NCBI GenBank assembly: GCA_003158835.1
Contig: PMLI01000604.1
Coordinates: forward strand, 1-5,133
Direction: 5' to 3'
Source of the DNA: Acidimicrobiaceae bacterium
GTDB taxonomy: Bacteria; Actinomycetota; Acidimicrobiia; Acidimicrobiales; Palsa-688
Length of the DNA stretch: 5,133 nucleotides
In this document: one piece after another, positions 3,462 to 5,133 of the stretch
How positions within the stretch are numbered: the first letter of the stretch is position 1
Layout of the letters: each line of letters opens with the position of its first letter
Position numbers and translations under genes: made by a program
Notes under the pieces: model-generated
Told to the model about the DNA's origin: nothing
Databases searched by the model: none
Seen by the model: only the letters and a program-made list of their open reading frames with translations

Positions 3462-5133
3462 GTGGGCCAGGGCCGGGCGGGAGGTCGCGCCGCGTGGTGG
3501 GAGGTGCCAGCCGTGCTCGTCCTCGGCCTCGGGCTGGGGATGGCATTGTTCCATCACGCCTGGACATGGCCCTTCAGCACCCTTGTCGGCAGCGCCGGGG
3601 ACGCCGACGAGTACTCCTGGTTCCTTTCCTGGGTGCCGTTCGCCATCGGGCACGGCCGCGACCCGCTCGTCAGCCACTACGTCGACTTCCCGGCCGGCGT
3701 CAACCTCATGTGGAACACGTCAGTGCTCCTGCCCAGCTTCTTGATGTCGCCGGTAACAGTGATATTCGGGGCCGCCTTCTCCTACAACGTGCTGGTCACC
3801 ACGGCACCGGCGCTCTGCGCCACCTTCGCGTACATGGCGTTCCGTCGCTGGACGGGCCGGCTGGCCGCCCTGACGGGCGCAGTGGTGTTCGGGTTTTCGC
3901 CGTACATCGTCTCGCAGTCCGTCGGCCATCTGTCGCAGATCCTGCTCATGAGCGCGCCCCTGATGCTCATCCTGGCCGACCGGCTGTTCGTGGTGCAGTC
4001 CGCCAAAGCGTGGGTGGACGGTTTGCTCCTCGGCCTGCTGGCGTGGGCGCAGATCCTGACGGGCGAGGAAGTGCTGGCCATGGAGGTGGTGACGGCGGCC
4101 ATCGCCCTGGTGGCCCTGTGCGTCGTCGCCCGCCGGGAGGCGGCCCGGCACCTTGCCTACGCGCTACGGGGCTCGGCCGTCGCCGCCGGGCTCTTCGTCG
4201 TGCTCTCGGCCCCGTTCCTGGCCGTCCAGTACTTCGGACCTGACAAGGTCCAAAACCCCCACCCGGGCAACCGGTACGTGAGCGACCTGTTGAACTTCGT
4301 CATCCCGACCCGCAGTGTCCAACTGGCGCCGGGCGCCGCCCTGCGTACCGCGTCCCGGTTCACCGGTAACGGTTCCGAGCACGGCGCTTACATCGGCATC
4401 CCGCTCGTGCTGTTCGTCATCCTCGCCCTGGTACTGGCCCGCCGCCGCACCGTCACCTGGGTGGCGCTGGCGGTAGCGGCGGGCGCCGCCATCCTGTCCA
4501 TGGGCCCCACCGTGCACGTCCTGGGCCACGTCAGCCGCATCTACCTGCCCGATTTCGTACTCCAGAAGCTGCCCTTGTTCCACAACCTCCTACCGGACCG
4601 CTTCGCGTCGACGATGACCCTCGGTGTGGGCCTGCTCGTCGCCCTGGGCCTGGACGAGCTCAAGCACCTGCGGGGCCCGGCCCTGACGGGCGGCTGGGCC
4701 CTGGCCGGGGCCGGGTTGGTGGCAATCGTCCCCTCCATCCATCTCGCATCCTCGGCTAGTCCCCTCTTCTCCGCCTTCTACACCGGGTTCTCATGCCCCT
4801 CGACGGCATCGGGGACGGCGGTGGCCCGTCCCCCGACCCAACGCCCGGCCCAACGCCCGACGGCCCGGCCCCCGGTCGCCCTGCTCCTCCCGGTCGTGAA
4901 CGAGCTGGACCTGCGTTGGCAGGCAGAGTCCAAGTTTTGCTTCGCGATGCCAAGCGCCACAGGCATGACCGGGACCAGCCGCGCTGCCGGCCAGCACCGC
5001 GGCATCTTGTTCACCGCCGGTAGCCCGTCCATGCGCCAGCCGCCCATGACGGCGGCGGCGCGGCAGGAGGCCGCGCAGGAAATCGAGGCGCTCGGGATCA
5101 GCGAGATAGTGGTCGGTCCCCAGTCTCCCGCCC
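3462..5133 (+). CDS. Large multi-spanning membrane protein, GT-C glycosyltransferase-like (3' end beyond window)
   Basis: Reading codons from 3462 gives 557 residues without a stop up to the right edge. About ten to twelve hydrophobic segments are visible, starting near 15-34 and including roughly 88-125, 158-175, 207-224, 238-256, 312-348 and 385-427. After the last segment comes a Pro/Arg-rich linker (445-471), then a soluble C-terminal part from about 472. The first outer loop has an acidic GDADEY (46-51) followed by WFLSW and FPAGVNLMWNTS (76-87). Further motif-like blocks are FGFSPY (143-148), ILTGEEVL (198-205), YVSDLLNFVIPT (272-283) and SRFTGN (298-303). The pattern recalls large actinobacterial membrane proteins related to GT-C transferases that move sugars from lipid-linked donors; this is from memory and the substrate is unknown. 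Start is uncertain: GTG 3462 has GGGAGG 12 nt upstream; GTG 3513 has GGGAGG (3499-3504) at an ideal 8 nt but begins inside the first membrane segment. Confidence 0.85.
   Translation, partial: MGQGRAGGRAAWWEVPAVLVLGLGLGMALFHHAWTWPFSTLVGSAGDADEYSWFLSWVPFAIGHGRDPLVSHYVDFPAGVNLMWNTSVLLPSFLMSPVTVIFGAAFSYNVLVTTAPALCATFAYMAFRRWTGRLAALTGAVVFGFSPYIVSQSVGHLSQILLMSAPLMLILADRLFVVQSAKAWVDGLLLGLLAWAQILTGEEVLAMEVVTAAIALVALCVVARREAARHLAYALRGSAVAAGLFVVLSAPFLAVQYFGPDKVQNPHPGNRYVSDLLNFVIPTRSVQLAPGAALRTASRFTGNGSEHGAYIGIPLVLFVILALVLARRRTVTWVALAVAAGAAILSMGPTVHVLGHVSRIYLPDFVLQKLPLFHNLLPDRFASTMTLGVGLLVALGLDELKHLRGPALTGGWALAGAGLVAIVPSIHLASSASPLFSAFYTGFSCPSTASGTAVARPPTQRPAQRPTARPPVALLLPVVNELDLRWQAESKFCFAMPSATGMTGTSRAAGQHRGILFTAGSPSMRQPPMTAAARQEAAQEIEALGISEIVVGPQSPA
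3499..3504 (+). promoter_or_regulatory. Shine-Dalgarno that may set an internal start of the membrane protein gene
   Basis: GGGAGG lies exactly 8 nt before an in-frame GTG at 3513. It is the best-placed ribosome binding site in the window. If used, the protein begins MLVLGLGLG, directly in its first membrane helix, and loses 17 residues including AAWWEVPAV. The competing site GGGAGG at 3444-3449 serves GTG 3462 with a 12-nt gap. Confidence 0.45.
4837..4860 (+). repeat. 12-bp tandem duplication in the Pro/Arg linker of the membrane protein
   Basis: CCCAACGCCCGG at 4837-4848 is followed by CCCAACGCCCGA at 4849-4860, differing in the last base. In the gene's frame it contributes to TQRPAQRPTARPP, a linker between the last membrane segment and the soluble tail. 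It keeps the reading frame. Confidence 0.75.

Noticed and set aside
3494..4243. A 249-codon Arg-rich plus-strand frame
   Set aside because: It overlaps the membrane protein in another frame and lacks hydrophobic segments or motifs. The 3462-5133 frame has consistent membrane helices and stays open.
4164..4583. A minus-strand frame rich in Gln, Gly and Asp
   Set aside because: It is antisense to conserved-looking parts of the membrane protein and has no domain or start signal of its own.

Overview
This is a very G+C-rich window (roughly 70% by eye) with dense coding, strong G/C preference in third codon positions and frequent GTG starts. It looks like an actinobacterial (Actinomycetota) chromosome. 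The best lineage marker is a homologue of RsiG, the c-di-GMP-dependent anti-sigma factor annotated in Streptomyces as an aerial mycelium formation protein. That family is essentially actinobacterial. I cannot place the organism to genus. A deep-branching non-Streptomyces lineage such as Acidimicrobiia, Thermoleophilia or Rubrobacteria is a guess.

Layout. The left third is a minus-strand operon read from about 1322 towards 1: a histidine-phosphatase (phosphoglycerate-mutase-like) enzyme, then after a 10-nt gap a YgjP/DUF45-type zinc metallopeptidase, then through an ATGA overlap an unidentified reading frame that leaves the window at base 1. A 62-bp divergent intergenic region, mostly filled by two exact copies of a 21-bp tandem repeat, separates this operon from plus-strand genes. 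These are a MoaD-type sulfur carrier with an unusual repeat-bearing N-terminal extension (1385-1756), the RsiG-like protein (1778-2317), pyrroline-5-carboxylate reductase ProC (2531-3370), and a large multi-spanning membrane protein that stays open to the right edge (3462-5133). The last gene is the largest coding feature; both strands of its region carry shorter spurious frames.

How the parts relate. The genes do not form one pathway. They cover molybdopterin sulfur transfer, c-di-GMP-controlled sigma-factor regulation, proline synthesis, and a probable envelope glycan or lipid-sugar function. The shared feature is at the 5' ends: three successive plus-strand genes (moaD-like, rsiG-like, proC) lack a well-placed Shine-Dalgarno sequence but carry a TAnnnT hexamer 6-8 bases before the start codon. 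This is the expected arrangement for leaderless transcripts, which are common in Actinobacteria. Two of these promoters have short exact direct repeats directly against the -10 box, which look like operators.

Main points of interest: the RsiG-like protein has one perfect c-di-GMP signature and a second copy with a single Gln-to-His change; the MoaD-like protein carries a GGQ repeat encoded by a 9-bp tandem array; and there are direct repeats at two promoters. I see no mobile element, CRISPR array, tRNA or rRNA. No stretch over 300 bp lacks a gene.
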